Shown here: positions 1 to 10,854 of the stretch, piece after piece
Numbering within the stretch: the stretch's first letter is position 1
Layout: each line of letters starts with the position of its first letter
Source of the DNA: Glandiceps talaboti
Lineage: Eukaryota > Hemichordata > Enteropneusta > Spengelidae
Assembly (NCBI RefSeq): GCF_964340395.1
Contig: NC_135563.1
Coordinates: 1,326,001-1,390,000, forward strand
Reading direction: 5' to 3'
DNA: 64,000 bases
Program-made: the position numbers and the translations under genes
The notes under the pieces: model-generated
Seen by the model: the letters and a program-made list of their open reading frames with translations, nothing else
Databases searched by the model: none
Told to the model about the DNA's origin: nothing

Positions 1-64
1 TGTATGTATGTATGTATGTATGTATGTATGTATGTATGTATGTATGTATGCATGTATGTATGTA
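1..64. repeat. (TATG)n microsatellite at window edge
   Basis: About sixteen tandem copies of TATG with one C interruption. The array is cut by the window start, so its full length is unknown. Confidence 0.97.
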
Positions 65-796
65 ACAACAGGTGCCATTTTCGCAGCAAATTCGTTTTTT
101 TACGTATTTCTTCTACAGTATAAGAATGTGCCAAATAACTAAACACGTCATCTGCATCAATCGGTATAAGTTGATTAATTTCCTTCATTTCAAAAACTTT
201 ATTTCTAACTTACAAATCCAGACTGTGTTGTCTGTTAAGTTGATATCTTCCAAAAAATGACGGAAGCTTATTTCATAGCATCGTCAGCTGCAATGAACCA
301 AAATATTGTCAAGCATACACATTGATAGATATAGTTATTTTTCAAAATCATACAGTTTAGAGATGTGACTCTGAAACCATGACGTTTATGTCAGCTTGTG
401 ATCCAGTTTCACCGTTGTGAAAAAAAAATGTACGCACGTCCTGGGCCGATGTCACCTAGTACGCGGTACTGTATTCGTTGTATGTGTATGAAAATTTGAT
501 CCATTTAATGAATAAAATTACTTAGCTTTTGACGCTAGTTTATTGTTGCTAGTATATGAATTATCAAGATTTAATTTTTTTTAAAGACACTTCGTCGACA
601 ATAAACAACACAATTTGAAATCTCTCAGTTATAGATTATTAACCTGTTTTAACAGAAAGTGTACTCCATAGTACGTATGAGTGTAACGCTGTGTTAAAGA
701 CTACGTCAAACGAAATGTTCTTATAAACGTTTTACGGAAAATAGAGTACCATCGTCAATATGTAGTAATGAGAAGGGAATATTTCCTTTGAAATCA
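65..796. other. Non-coding stretch left of the THAP transposon
   Basis: AT-rich sequence with no convincing reading frame. It probably contains the left end and the first exon of the THAP/DDE element that follows, but I found no clear terminal inverted repeat matching the far side of the element. Confidence 0.5.
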
Positions 797-1744
797 GTCG
801 AATTTCATTAACATTTGGTTTCTTTAGATGTGTTTGGATGTACCAATAACATCTATCACCTTAGTAAGTGGTTGCACGCCGATTGTGAAACACATGGGTG
901 TATCCACGCGACTGGTTGTTGCGACTGTTCACCACTCTTTACCCTCTTTCCTTTACCAACGAAATCACGCGCTCCTGATGTCAGAAGACGTTGGATTAAC
1001 CTCGTAAATAGACAGGGCATGAAAGGTAAACTATGGCATCCAAACTACAACTCTAGAGTTTGTTCTGTACTTGTTGTGGATGGTGAGCGGACAGATGTTC
1101 ATCCCGATCCTATTGACGCTTGGCTACAGTAGCAAGATGAACTCATCGAAACCTCGCCCTCTAGTGAAGAGAAACTTGAACGTACCCGAAAAGCTAGCGT
1201 CGACGCGTCAAAAATGAAAACCAAAAACTTTAACATCTAAATTGACAAAACCATTTAATCAAGAGGTAACGTCGAATTTCATTAACATTTGGTTTCTTTA
1301 GATGTGTTTGGATGTACCAATAACATCTATCACCTTAGTAAGTGGTTGCACGCCGATTGTGAAACACATGGGTGTATCCACGCGACTGGTTGTTGCGACT
1401 GTTCACCACTCTTTACCCTCTTTCCTTTACCAACGAAATCACGCGCTCCTGATGTCAGAAGACGTTGGATTAACCTCGTAAATAGACAGGGCATGAAAGG
1501 TAAACTATGGCATCCAAACTACAACTCTAGAGTTTATTCTGTACTTGTTGTGGATGGTGAGCGGACAGATGTTCATCCCGATCCTATTGACGCTTGGCTA
1601 CAGTAGCAAGATGAACTCATCGAAACCTCGCCCTCTAATGAAGAGAAACTTGAACGTACCCGAAAAGCTAGCGTCGACGCGTCAAAAATGAAAACCAAAA
1701 ACTTTAACATCTAAATTGACAAAACCATTTAATCAAGAGGTAAC
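797..1744 (+). repeat. 474-bp direct tandem duplication of a transposon exon
   Basis: Unit 797-1270 is repeated immediately as 1271-1744. Reading the copies side by side I see only two substitutions: G to A in the THAP codon that is TGT in copy 1 and TAT in copy 2, and G to A in a downstream CTCTAGTGAAG stretch. Each unit carries the intron acceptor-like TTTCTTTAG, the THAP exon and its 3' linker. The near identity implies a recent event, later than the decay of the element. Confidence 0.95.
828..1135 (+). pseudogene. THAP zinc-finger exon of a DDE transposon, copy 1
   Basis: The translation reads VFGCTNNIYHLSKW, then a second cysteine-rich segment, FPLPTKSR, a Trp-containing helix and SRVCSV, ending DPIDAWLQ before a TAG. 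This is the layout of THAP domains (C2CH zinc fingers that bind transposon ends) found at the N-terminus of invertebrate THAP-DDE transposases. The exon starts after an acceptor-like TTTCTTTAG at 819-827, so the first zinc cysteine is expected on an upstream exon that I could not find. The histidine of the usual C-x2-H-F signature is replaced (SVLVV), so zinc binding should be lost. A TAG at 1130-1132 closes the frame early, although the frame resumes beyond it. Identification is by motif memory, not alignment. Confidence 0.8.
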
Positions 1745-1912
1745 GAAGCTTGTGAAGCTAGTTTACCTGAGGACAATGACATTATTGCCGACCTACCCAT
1801 CGACTCTAGTGCCCAACACGGTTTCGACCAACCGCATACAGAACGCGACGCATTATTATTTCCTGACTACGACAGTATGTGCCAACAATGTGGCGTAAAG
1901 AAAAATCTAAAG
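1302..1912 (+). pseudogene. THAP exon copy 2 plus acidic linker of the transposase
   Basis: This is the second copy of the THAP exon. It also loses the third zinc-ligand cysteine, since SRVCSV becomes SRVYSV, on top of the histidine already missing in both copies. After the shared TAG and other stops the same frame continues outside the duplicated unit (1745-1912) as an open acidic linker beginning EACEASLPEDND and ending in a CQQCG motif, a segment expected between the THAP and catalytic parts of these transposases. Because the linker follows only copy 2, copy 2 sits in the original downstream position. Broken by stop codons, and not functional as it stands. Confidence 0.72.
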
Positions 1913-1954
1913 ATATAAAAAAAAACGTATTTTAATTTCAAAACTTAAGAAGGA

Positions 1955-2660
1955 CATTATTTTCTATAAAAGTGAACTTTTGAAAAAAAATAGTTATGAG
2001 CAGATTGATTCCGATAAGAAACGTAATTTTCATACAGGTATTCGCAACAAGGCAACTTTTGATGCCTTATATTCAGAGTTAGATAGTAAAGTTCCCAAAA
2101 GTATTGGAGGCAGCCAGCCAGGTAGAGTCTCTACGTCGGTACGTTGCCATATCACAGACTGCACACAAGCATTCATTGAAATACCCCGAGATTTCCGTAT
2201 CCAAACTGCCACTTGGTTAGAGTACAACAGCATCATACAATAAAGTACTTAATCAGTATAATTCCCACCGGTACATTTAATTAGATGTATCTAATGGTTG
2301 GGGTGGGCGTACCTCTAACGTCCATGTTGTCAGACACTCTGGCCTTTTAGATATGGTAGAACCACAAGATATGGTGCTAGCGGATAGGGGGTTCAAATAG
2401 TGGATGACCTCGTCATACGCCATGCCTACTTGCATATACCACCCGGCCAAAAGGGAACCGAACAAATGTCTAAAGTGGACGTTCAGAAAACAAAGAAAAT
2501 TGCCAACCGGCGAATATATATTGAAATGGCTGTAAGGAGATTAAAAACATTTCAAATTTTAAAACGTGAAATTCCGATCACACTCGTTTACCATTTAGAT
2601 GAAATTGTCACTTGCTGCGCTGCTTTGTGTAATCTATATCCGCCACTTTATAAATAAAAA
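1955..2660 (+). pseudogene. DDE_Tnp_4-type transposase catalytic region, internally deleted and frameshifted
   Basis: Three blocks match the DDE transposase of THAP-type (ISL2EU/IS4EU-like) transposons. FHTGIRNKATFDALYSEL (2032-2085) is the segment before the helix-turn-helix. CHITDCTQAFIEIPRDF carries the first catalytic Asp (codon 2157-2159). GLLDMVEPQDMVLADRGF carries the second (2383-2385). After a frame change at the G-run near 2390 the sequence continues to RRIYIEMAVRRLK with the catalytic Glu (2523-2525), and ends with CCAALCNLYPPL, the usual C-terminus. Spacing between the first two blocks is far too short, so the helix-turn-helix has been deleted. Stops separate the blocks. The catalytic triad survives by letter, but the gene is dead. 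Confidence 0.85.
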
Positions 2661-2762
2661 GAATTTGATAACGACTTTATTGTATACGTATATTTATAAT
2701 GTTCTCCAACCCGTCCCATTCGCTTTGATTTGGCATATTCATGAGTGCGAAATAGTGTCAAG

Positions 2763-2765
<3 letters not shown>

Positions 2766-2821
<56 letters not shown>
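2766..2821. repeat. (CA)n followed by (TA)n microsatellite
   Basis: About 21 CA dinucleotides followed by six TA dinucleotides, just past the transposase remnant. Confidence 0.97.
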
Positions 2822-3399
2822 AGCTAGTTTAGTACCTATACGATATAGTTACTAGTACTACGATCATCTCATAGTAATAGTAACTCTATCGCACAGAACT
2901 AGACTAAAGCTTATCCTGTTAACTGCCCTGTCGAGATACATCGTTATCCGATTTGTACCTTCTAGAATACGAGATACGTTGAACGACCAGCTCGCGATGT
3001 ATCTTGGCAGCACAGTAAACAGACAAGCATAAGCTTATATGCCGATTGATAATTTCATCCAGAAATTGTGTCCCCAAATTTTTTTTTGATGAAGAAAACG
3101 ATGCTCGAGATACACAAGCGAGAGTTTGATGTCTTCATACATTGTAGTGCTAGGGACACAGGGGCTTCTTGAATAGAACGACAACGAATGCTGAAAACAG
3201 TCTAGTGATGAGAGCCCGAGCTTAACGTGACGGTCAAATAAATTCTGCTTTCGTTTACACTAATTCCCTCTTTGTAAATACACGTGTAGGATTCATCACT
3301 AATTTAAGATATCATTCGGTACTGAGACTAGAAATTTCCATAATTAATTGAATACTTGGGGGAGGGGCAAGTGCGTTTAGTAACACCCGTGAATGTTTA

Positions 3400-3535
3400 A
3401 CCATTAACCATTACTGTAAGGGGTCAGACTTGATTAGCAAAGCTATTTTCTGACCCCATTGCCTGTATAAATTGTGTATATATATATTTTTTCCAAGTGA
3501 TCTGTAATTATTTCTTGTACAGGTAATAAAAATCT

Positions 3536-3604
<69 letters not shown>
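3400..3604 (+). mobile_element. LINE-like 3' tail ending in (TCAA)n
   Basis: A stem-like pair GGGGTCAG ... CTGACCCC is followed by an AT-rich stretch, AGGTAATAAA and then about 16 copies of TCAA (3537-3604). CR1/L2-type LINE copies commonly end in such a short tail grown into a 4-bp microsatellite. No reverse-transcriptase sequence precedes it, so this would be a 5'-truncated copy. Assignment to a LINE class is inference. Confidence 0.5.
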
Positions 3605-3607
<3 letters not shown>

Positions 3608-4068
3608 CCATTCGGCAAAAGGCAGTAAATTAATTTTATTCATACATTTATTGTTGAAATAATTATTGAAAATTAAACTTGTCACTCAATGGTTAGGAAA
3701 GGTTTGTATTAAAGTAAGAGATTCGGAATGTTACAGTTGGTTAAGGTTGATAATTCTGACAAAAGAATTGACAAGGACAATGAATCATGTAGTATGATTA
3801 AAATGTAACTATTCGTTGTTTTAATGACCGGTATATCTATATATTAACGGAACATTACAATTCACAATGTAACAGTTTAATGTTTTTCCTTATTCAATGG
3901 ATACAAGCACATAAATGTCTCCTGTGTTACAAAATAACCTACCTACCTACCAATGCCATACTAAAGCTTACATGACCGTCTTTCTATGTCCGGCATTCGA
4001 TAAAAAATATATAGAAGACGATTTTGTCAACCTTCAATTTAAAAGCTGGGAGAACTAGGTTAAGAAAT

Positions 4069-4103
4069 GCGCGCGCGCACACGCACGCACGCACGCACGC
4101 ACG
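4069..4103. repeat. (CG)n/(CGCA)n microsatellite
   Basis: GCGCGCGC followed by about seven GCAC units, immediately beyond the stop codon of the minus-strand PHD/YqaJ remnant. Confidence 0.95.
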
Positions 4104-4113
4104 AGTATTTGAC

Positions 4114-4799
4114 TTACGTCTGAACACATGAATCACAAAGCCAAAGTTCCCCAATTTTTCCAAGTTGTTCCGGTGTCAGTATCAATGCACAGTTAAAATG
4201 TATCCACATTCTTCATCCATCGCATTGAATACTACACTGTTCAAATTTGACAATTTCGTCTTCTTCTAGGCAAATTTCAAGACATGATAGACACGTAACT
4301 CTTTCTTCTACCATCATCTTCCTCTTGCTACTTTGTTGTTTTGTTGACGACTCGTTGATAGTTTTCTTTACATCACCTGTAACAAGCTCAATAGCTAAAC
4401 AATTAGAGAAAAAATAATCTAACGATTGGACAACACTCTTCCAGTAATCTTCATCAAAATATATCCTTTCGGCATGAAATCCATGAGATGCATAAACAAA
4501 TAAATCACACCATTTATTCCCTGTCATCGCCATTTGCCCCATGACCTGCATATAATAAGCATGATTTTGTTTTAACGTCACTCTATTTCCCATCCTTACT
4601 AAATAATCAGGATTCCCCGCCCCAGGTGCACAGTGTGCAATGGACCGAGGACACTTGCATTCTAACTGTCCCAGACCGCAACATTTACAGTGTACTAATA
4701 AATCACAAGTTGAACAACATACGACATACCAGAGTATAAAAATGCATTTGCAAGCAACGGCTAAAATATTTCGTACTGTAGATACGAACCTGCTGTGTT
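4114..4799 (-). pseudogene. YqaJ-type exonuclease domain plus C-terminal PHD finger, transposon-encoded
   Basis: Reading the minus strand from about 4799, the frame is open and contains HCKCCGLGQLECKCP, matching the YqaJ/lambda-exonuclease core in which E-x-K are metal-binding residues (Glu 4660-4662, Lys 4654-4656). The Asp motif before it is degraded (CDL where PDG is usual). Then come NPDYLVRMGNR and QNHAYYMQVMGQMAMTGNKW, typical of the second half of YqaJ, and ERIYFDEDYW. The C-terminus is a full C4HC3 PHD-finger pattern: TCLSC, CSIQC, HFNC and LCDSC, with a TAA at 4114-4116. One in-frame TGA (4210-4212) lies inside the finger between CDG and RMW. A CAG acceptor-like site lies near 4790. 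YqaJ proteins accompany ISL2EU-like DDE transposases, which fits the facing gene. Confidence 0.82.
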
Positions 4800-5402
4800 A
4801 TATTTTGTTTGTTAACTTTTAAAGACATTTCACGAACCATAAGTCCATTTACAGCTTACATCAGTACAGCTCAGGTTAGACATGCCGGTTCTGGTGGCGG
4901 CCTCAACTCGAAATAGCAAAGCTGTCACATGGCTACACGTTTCACCCAGACTAGCGGAATAAAAAGAGAATGATAAAGTGTTAATAACCATTATTTCATT
5001 CAGAGTATGGAAGTTTAAAAAAAGAACAAATTATAGTGATACATGTAATTTAGATTAAATAGGCTACATGCTCCATTGGTAAAATAGAATATAAAATCAA
5101 AATGACATAAATTAAAGGTAGAATAGTAGTTATTAACGTGTGGCATTTATTGCCATTATGAAGTACAAATATCAATAATGATATAGCTTAACCTTTCGAA
5201 ATTCCGATGACACTATACATGTAGTATATTTTGATGCTTCCTACTGTACTAGATGCTGATATTGTTGTCAGTTGGATGAACAATATCTCAGACGAATAGC
5301 AAACAGGTATGCAAGACATAGAATGTCTTTTGATTTGTTTCTTCACTACATTGGTGATAAAAGTGGAGAATCCTAATCTGAGAAAAGTAATAATCAGGTT
5401 AA
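4800..5402 (-). other. Presumed intron of the YqaJ-type gene
   Basis: AT-rich and non-coding. It lies between a GTAAGT donor on the minus strand (5403-5408) and an acceptor-like CAG near 4790. The flanking segments are the expected neighbours in this protein (SWIM-like Cys-x-Cys upstream, YqaJ downstream). Part of the N-terminal half of YqaJ is not found, so some coding sequence may have been lost here. Confidence 0.45.
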
Positions 5403-5408
5403 ACTTAC

Positions 5409-5990
5409 CCAGCTGTACATGTGCAATAAGCAGAATGATCGTTCCGTCTCAGGCTGTACACACCCAACATTCGTGAGGGGATTGTGTATTCTCTGGGAAG
5501 GTGTACATTTACCCCTTAAAACTATGTATCTACTATCAGCAGAAAGTTCGTTGTAAAAAACTTCTTTCATCCATTCATTTGGGAAATACCTGAATGACTT
5601 GCCTTCTTTGTATTCATTGAGCATCCGTTTTGTCATGTCAACATCATTTCCAGGGTGGTCAATCATTACAAATTGACATATATCATTGAAATATACAGGG
5701 GGCCACTTTTTAATCCCACCTTCAGATTCCCCTATCCAACCCTTATCAATAGTTAGCGGGTTTGGAATAGGGCCATCCGGAGTACAAAGCAGAGAGTTGT
5801 AATCTTTCTGTTTTTGTTTGATTTCTTCAGGTCTAGTTTTCTGAATGGGCAATTTCATTTCCCAGGCTGCATATGCCCTGGCTACAAGCATAGCTTTTGT
5901 GCCATACTTGTTGAGCCCTCCTTTAAATACATATGCGTGGAGAGAGCCGACTGTCCACGTTTGGAAGAATTCAGGTGTCATTTCTTCATA
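5409..5990 (-). pseudogene. N-terminal exon of the YqaJ-type transposon protein (SAP-like and SWIM-like parts)
   Basis: From MTPEFFQTW (5981) the protein has a SAP-like DNA-binding pattern (SLHAYVFKGG ... GTKAMLVARAYAAWE). It continues with a linker and a block typical of these proteins: WPPVYFNDICQF, the YFPNEWMKEVFYNE segment, and VLRGKCTPSQRIHNP. Past that point the expected residues are split over other frames: ECWVCTA, a TGA, DGTI, then AYCTCTAG. The last carries the Cys-x-Cys start of a SWIM-type zinc finger and runs straight into a GTAAGT donor at 5403-5408. At least one frameshift and one stop therefore break the exon. It is transcribed away from 6 kb and converges on the transposase. 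Confidence 0.75.
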
Positions 5991-7034
5991 ACTATATGAA
6001 GAAATACAAACGCAAACTTATTTCACATACTAAAACAATTTGACGATGTTACGTGTGACGTTCCATGTAATGAAGAAAAAATATACTGACTACATATTCA
6101 ATTTGCGTTTCAAGAGCATATGCCTACATGATGTAACTTACGAACTTTTACAGTGATACCTCCATGTCGATACATAAACTGTAAATGTACCTTGCGTACT
6201 ACTATGCTACAATACATCGATCTACATTTTCATTTAAAAACATAACATTGTAACCAGATGTGCCAAATAACGTTACCGTTATCCAATTTAATGTAAATCT
6301 TTCAAGCTATACTTGCCCTCAATGGAAACACGTACACAGGTGCTAGTAATGTGACAAGCAGACGAGAAAGAGTGTTATGTTATTCCTCCGTCAAACCTTA
6401 CGTTTTTGAAAGTTAATTATAACATGACAGTGTATCAAAATGCTACTGGGTTGGTATTTATATATTTGTATATCTGGATTGCAAATAGTTTGTTACTATT
6501 TAAAAAGTAAAATGAGAAAAATACGTAAAATATATTTACTGTTACGTAAGACTGCACTTTGAATTTGCCACGAAAATTGTGCATGTTGTGTGACCACGGA
6601 TGTCGCTAGCGCAAATCACATTGGCACAAATGACCCCATGACCCCACCTTTATTACCCACAATTCACTGTAAACATGGACGCTGCTTGGATGTGTTGATT
6701 CTGTATTTGATTTGAGAGATCAAAATGGTGTGCCTCACATGGGGAGGTGCTGAACTTCTCCAGCCTGGTGAGTACCGAAAATGGCCAGTGATTTTTAGCA
6801 TTCTAACGTTATAGTCTCCATCTAACATTTTAGTTGAAAAAAGTCAAAACATGCACAGCTGTACGATTACTTACCCAATGCTTTGAATATCACTGACGAG
6901 GTTGGCACGGACGCCTAGCAATGTGCTGATATTATAACCTTGACATATGCAGGACTAACCAGCTAACGACCACTGAGGGCAGCCTTTAATATCCTTGGCA
7001 CACATGTATGCGACATGTGTGATAGGCGACGTAC
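5991..7034. other. Mostly non-coding stretch with a possible short host exon
   Basis: No long frame. It should contain the right end of the THAP/YqaJ transposon, but I could not match a terminal inverted repeat to the left side. The only coding-like signal is the short donor-terminated frame at 6725-6769. Confidence 0.45.
6725..6769 (+). other. Possible first coding exon (15 codons) ending at a GTGAGT donor
   Basis: ATG at 6725 opens MVCLTWGGAELLQPG and runs into CCTG/GTGAGT, a consensus splice donor. The upstream 100 bases are less AT-rich than the surroundings and include an earlier out-of-frame ATG. No downstream exon could be identified, because dispersed repeats follow. It may be the 5' end of a host gene or chance. 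Confidence 0.22.
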
Positions 7035-7215
7035 ATTACCGAAAACCATTAATTACGTAAATTGCTCATTAATATTCGTGGGATGTTTACCAAAACCTAA
7101 TCAGTTCTTGCCATTACCCCACGGAACATGTCTATCAAATTTCGTTCGAATTGATGCAGCCGTTTTTTTTCGAAAATGGTGACACACACAGAGACACAGA
7201 GACACAGAGACTTCA
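7035..7215 (+). repeat. Dispersed repeat, copy also at 26980-27185
   Basis: AATTACGTAAATTGCTCATT, an ACCAAAACCTAA.CAGTTCTTG segment and CGGAACATGT recur in the same order and orientation near 27.0 kb. Both are followed by ACACAGAGACAC-like simple repeats. A more degenerate relative lies near 13470-13560. Confidence 0.85.
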
Positions 7216-7551
7216 TCCCTTATATAAAAACCCCCAGCAACGTTTAAAGATGAACTATCATCAATGCATGACGTTAACCTTTGATCTTTATCGGAAACAA
7301 TAAAATACATGTATTTGCAAATGTATATGCAGTGTACTCCAATGAATAGTATAGTATAACAATTGATAATTTCACTTATAAATTATATACATATTTCTAT
7401 GTGATTATATTCGAATCACTCTTATACATTTATAACAGTTGCAATGACGTAACACTTGGTTGGGAATCCCATGTACTCACTCACGTTTCTTATTACCCCT
7501 TACAAACTTATGTTATCGTACTGTAGGTATACACCAATCTGATTAAGATAT

Positions 7552-7715
7552 GATGTGGTGAAAGCAGTTAGATGTCTTTATTTACCTCTATTTCCACCCG
7601 TTTGTGTCCTTTCTTTTGTTTCCTTAGGAAAGCGGCGATCACCCGGAACAAAACAAACGACACAAAATGATGGAAATACAGGTAAATAAAGACATCTAAC
7701 TGCTTTCACCACATC
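7552..7715. repeat. Long inverted repeat (hairpin), about 72-bp arms
   Basis: Left arm 7552-7623 and right arm 7645-7715 are near-perfect reverse complements around a loop of about 21 bases. The outermost 36 bases are identical when inverted, with few mismatches further in. This fits a foldback MITE or a transcribed hairpin precursor. No protein frame needs it. Confidence 0.93.
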
Positions 7716-9654
7716 AGAGTTTACACCAGCTGTGGACATGTAAATCAAAATGTTAACTTTCAATGTTGTACTTCTAAAAACGAATCGAAAGGTGAGGTGA
7801 CATACCATTTTTTGTTGGCCATCACTAAATTTACTGTTTCTTTAGCCTCAGAACAAGCGACTACAAGTGTTTGTTGTTGGTAACAAAAAGTCAAAATTAT
7901 TACAGAACACATATCAAGACAAGTCAAAATGATCTTTTAATGTCACTAAATTACTAAGAATATGTGGTAAAGTACTAGCCGAATTGTCGGATCGAACAGC
8001 AACTGAAGAAGAAATATGATATAGTGATAATGTGATGTTATATATAAATATATACAATTGGTTCGTTTGAAGGGTAATCGAGTATAACAGGAACGTCATG
8101 AACAGCATTTCTTTATCGTGTCGAAAATTAAATAGTATTATTAGGATTACAAATCTGTTTATGTCATAATTCAACATTATTTCCATGAATTTGAAAAAGA
8201 ACGGAAATCTCAGAACACAACATAACATTTTGAAACTTGAAACGAATGGTACATCGGCCAAAACTGTAAAGAATAACTACAATGGGTGTGACAGTTGTTA
8301 GTTCTGTTACTTTACAATCTAAACTTACATGTCTTTAAGTTGGACAATTATACAGTACTAGTACTACAGATAATTGGATCTACAATCGTTCTAAGGATTA
8401 GTATTGGCATTCTCCCATACACACCCATAGGTAAGGGTATTGGTATTAAGTAAACATGTAACACGAGCATACAGCTTGATAGGATATTTATTGTACGTGG
8501 AGAAATTATTATATTCTGAATAAGCATTCAACACCGAGAGTACATTAAGTCATGTGAGTGAAATATTCAAAATGGCGTCACTCGTAAATATTCAATTAGC
8601 TATCTTAGACACGGAAGTGAGATATAGTATGTAGAAAAATCTGAGAATAAAAACGTACCTGGAAAATGTTTTCACCAATGACGGTTGTTTATTGAATGTT
8701 TGAGCATGTTTGGATGTCTTTGCTTATCTTAACCCGCAAGAATTGGGGTCACCGCTTACCACACCATACTGTAATCTGACATGATTTGAAATCAAATTTT
8801 CCGGACTGGATTCTTTTCTGAAATGTTTTCTTGTCTTCAAATAATTTATTATATTAAGAATCCTCCTGGGATAGATACAGCAATTGTGAAAATATCCCCT
8901 CTATTAATAATCAAACTCGATAGATATTTTAAAAAACCTCTTAATTTCAACATTTTGTTTTACAAAACCTGGCGAGTTTTGTCATGTCGTCCTAGCTAGC
9001 TATTTTAAGATGAATGCAAATTAAGCATATTTAATTATATTTAATTATATTTTAATTCGACGATTATAGTTGAGTTTGTATGCGAAACGTAACTAGTTTT
9101 AAAACATGCGATTTTGGTACATATATAAGTCATCACTAACATTTGCGATGAGAAAAATTATTCAGCTATTCTGATGAATAACATAAAATAAATATCTTCT
9201 GTAAATATCATGGTGTTACAAGGGCAATATAGCAAGATATTACACTATTGTTGAGTTTGTAATTATTTTATACTGACCACATGCCTTAATGTACTCGAGG
9301 CTGTTATAACAAGCCTTCAATCGAACACACAGTCCCAACTTGTATGTTTTATGGCAGGTTATTATCGCTTATCTGAATGGTGTATCACAATACAAAAAAT
9401 CATAATTTATTGACTAGTTTGCTATTTGACTTTGAATATGTAGATAAAAGGCAAAGGTCAATATATGAAAAGAAAGCTGACCTTTGAGGTATAGACATTT
9501 AAATGGGGTCTTTGTTTATTCAACTTCTTGAATTAACATAGAAAGAAAAACCTTGGTCACTTCACCTTGAAAATATTTGTCAAGGTAATAGGTTAATGTC
9601 TCATTAGAAAACGCATCATTGATAATATGAGGATAGACACTTGAATGGTGTCCA
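7716..9654. other. No recognisable gene
   Basis: AT-rich sequence with short frames of no recognisable family. I see no splice-linked coding blocks. A diffuse repeat related to 20.1-20.5 kb begins near 9.4 kb. Confidence 0.5.
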
Positions 9655-9945
9655 TATATATATATATATATATCAAACTTTTGGTGATAACAGACAAAAT
9701 GCGCCTGGTTATCACAAACATGACCGCCATTTTGCTATTCAGTTCAAGGTCATGAAATTATTAAAGTGACCTGCATATGCCTCACACAGTGTGTTACCTT
9801 TATGCAAGGTTTGGTTGAAATCAGTTGGTCTATGCCAGAGATATGAGGGTGAATGCACCCACGCACGCACGCACGGACGGACGGACGGACGGACAGAACC
9901 CAACGCATAAGTCCCCTCCGGGCGGTGCTCGTTGGGGACAGAAAA
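9655..9945 (+). repeat. (TA)n then dispersed repeat with (CGCA)(CGGA) tract
   Basis: After a short (TA)n, the segment AAGTGACCTGCATATGCCTC, then GGTTGGTTGAAAT-type sequence, GCCAGAGATATGA and a CGCA/CGGA tract lead to AAGTCCCCTCCGGGCGGTGC. Related segments occur at 20140-20490 and 36540-36665. The terminal AAGTCCCC / GGGGAC arrangement resembles the ends of the insertion family at 14401-15917. Confidence 0.75.
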
Positions 9946-10854
9946 GACCGAATAGCCAGGGCAATTGTCACAATTTAGTACACTGAGATAGAATACCCAA
10001 TTCTTTTGTTTACAATACATGTTGTGAAACATGCAAATCACAACAATTAACCAACAGACAATCTCTGTAGTGAGATATTAAGTGCTGCAATCAATTGCCT
10101 ACATATTGAATTGTTATGTCAACGAAATGTCAAATAAAGGTAAATAGGATACAAGTTACCCCGAATAGTACAATTATAAATCAATTCTGCAATTATAACA
10201 TATTTAGGGAAATGTTATCTACTAATTTAAATTAGAATCATTTGCAACTTTGCATACATTTAAATATATTTGATCGAATTGCAATTCGGCTAAATAGAGT
10301 ACAATGTGCCAGACAAAGCATAAACACTGTGTGGATCCGTTTACCAAACCCAAATCTCTATTCTTAAACAGTTTGTATACTATGAGAACAATATTTTGAA
10401 AATAAGATATTTTAATAAAATGATACAAAAATATGGATGTTACAACCCCCCCCCCCGAAAAAAATTTCACTATTCACTCCAATTATATGTAGTCTAGAAA
10501 CCAAATAGATAATAACTCTATCTCTACCGACTATATGTACAGGATTTCAGTATCAATTGTATCATACTTATTTGTTTGAAGGGCATGTAGTCGGATCCAC
10601 AAAATTGTTTTGCTTAGTCTTAGTATAGGACAATATGCCCGAAAATAACTCTTTAAATTGCATAATAATAATAATAATGGTAGTCATTCTTCAATATTAA
10701 CGGAAGACAATTGTAACGACTTTGTTTAAGCACAAACGTATCCAGGTGCATATTATACTTGTTTTTCAATATCAACATACATACACCAATCGACTCATTC
10801 ATAAATATATATAGTATAATTTTGAGTGTATAGATACAAATTGCTGTACAAGAT
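9946..10854. other. Region downstream of the receptor gene
   Basis: Presumed 3' flank and 3' UTR of the minus-strand receptor. It includes a C-run near 10446 and a short (AAT)n near 10663. No coding block was seen. Confidence 0.5.

Larger units (their letters stand above)
2661..4113. other. Spacer between the two convergent transposon genes
   Basis: It holds a (CA)n(TA)n tract, a LINE-like tail and a (CGCA)n tract, listed separately. I see no coding potential in the rest. Confidence 0.6.

Noticed and set aside
4640-4822. Plus-strand 60-codon frame
   Set aside because: It overlies the minus-strand YqaJ core, whose motifs explain the openness.
250-6760. Terminal inverted repeats for the THAP/YqaJ transposon
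   Set aside because: I compared the flanks by eye and found no convincing pair. The ends may be worn or outside the interval.
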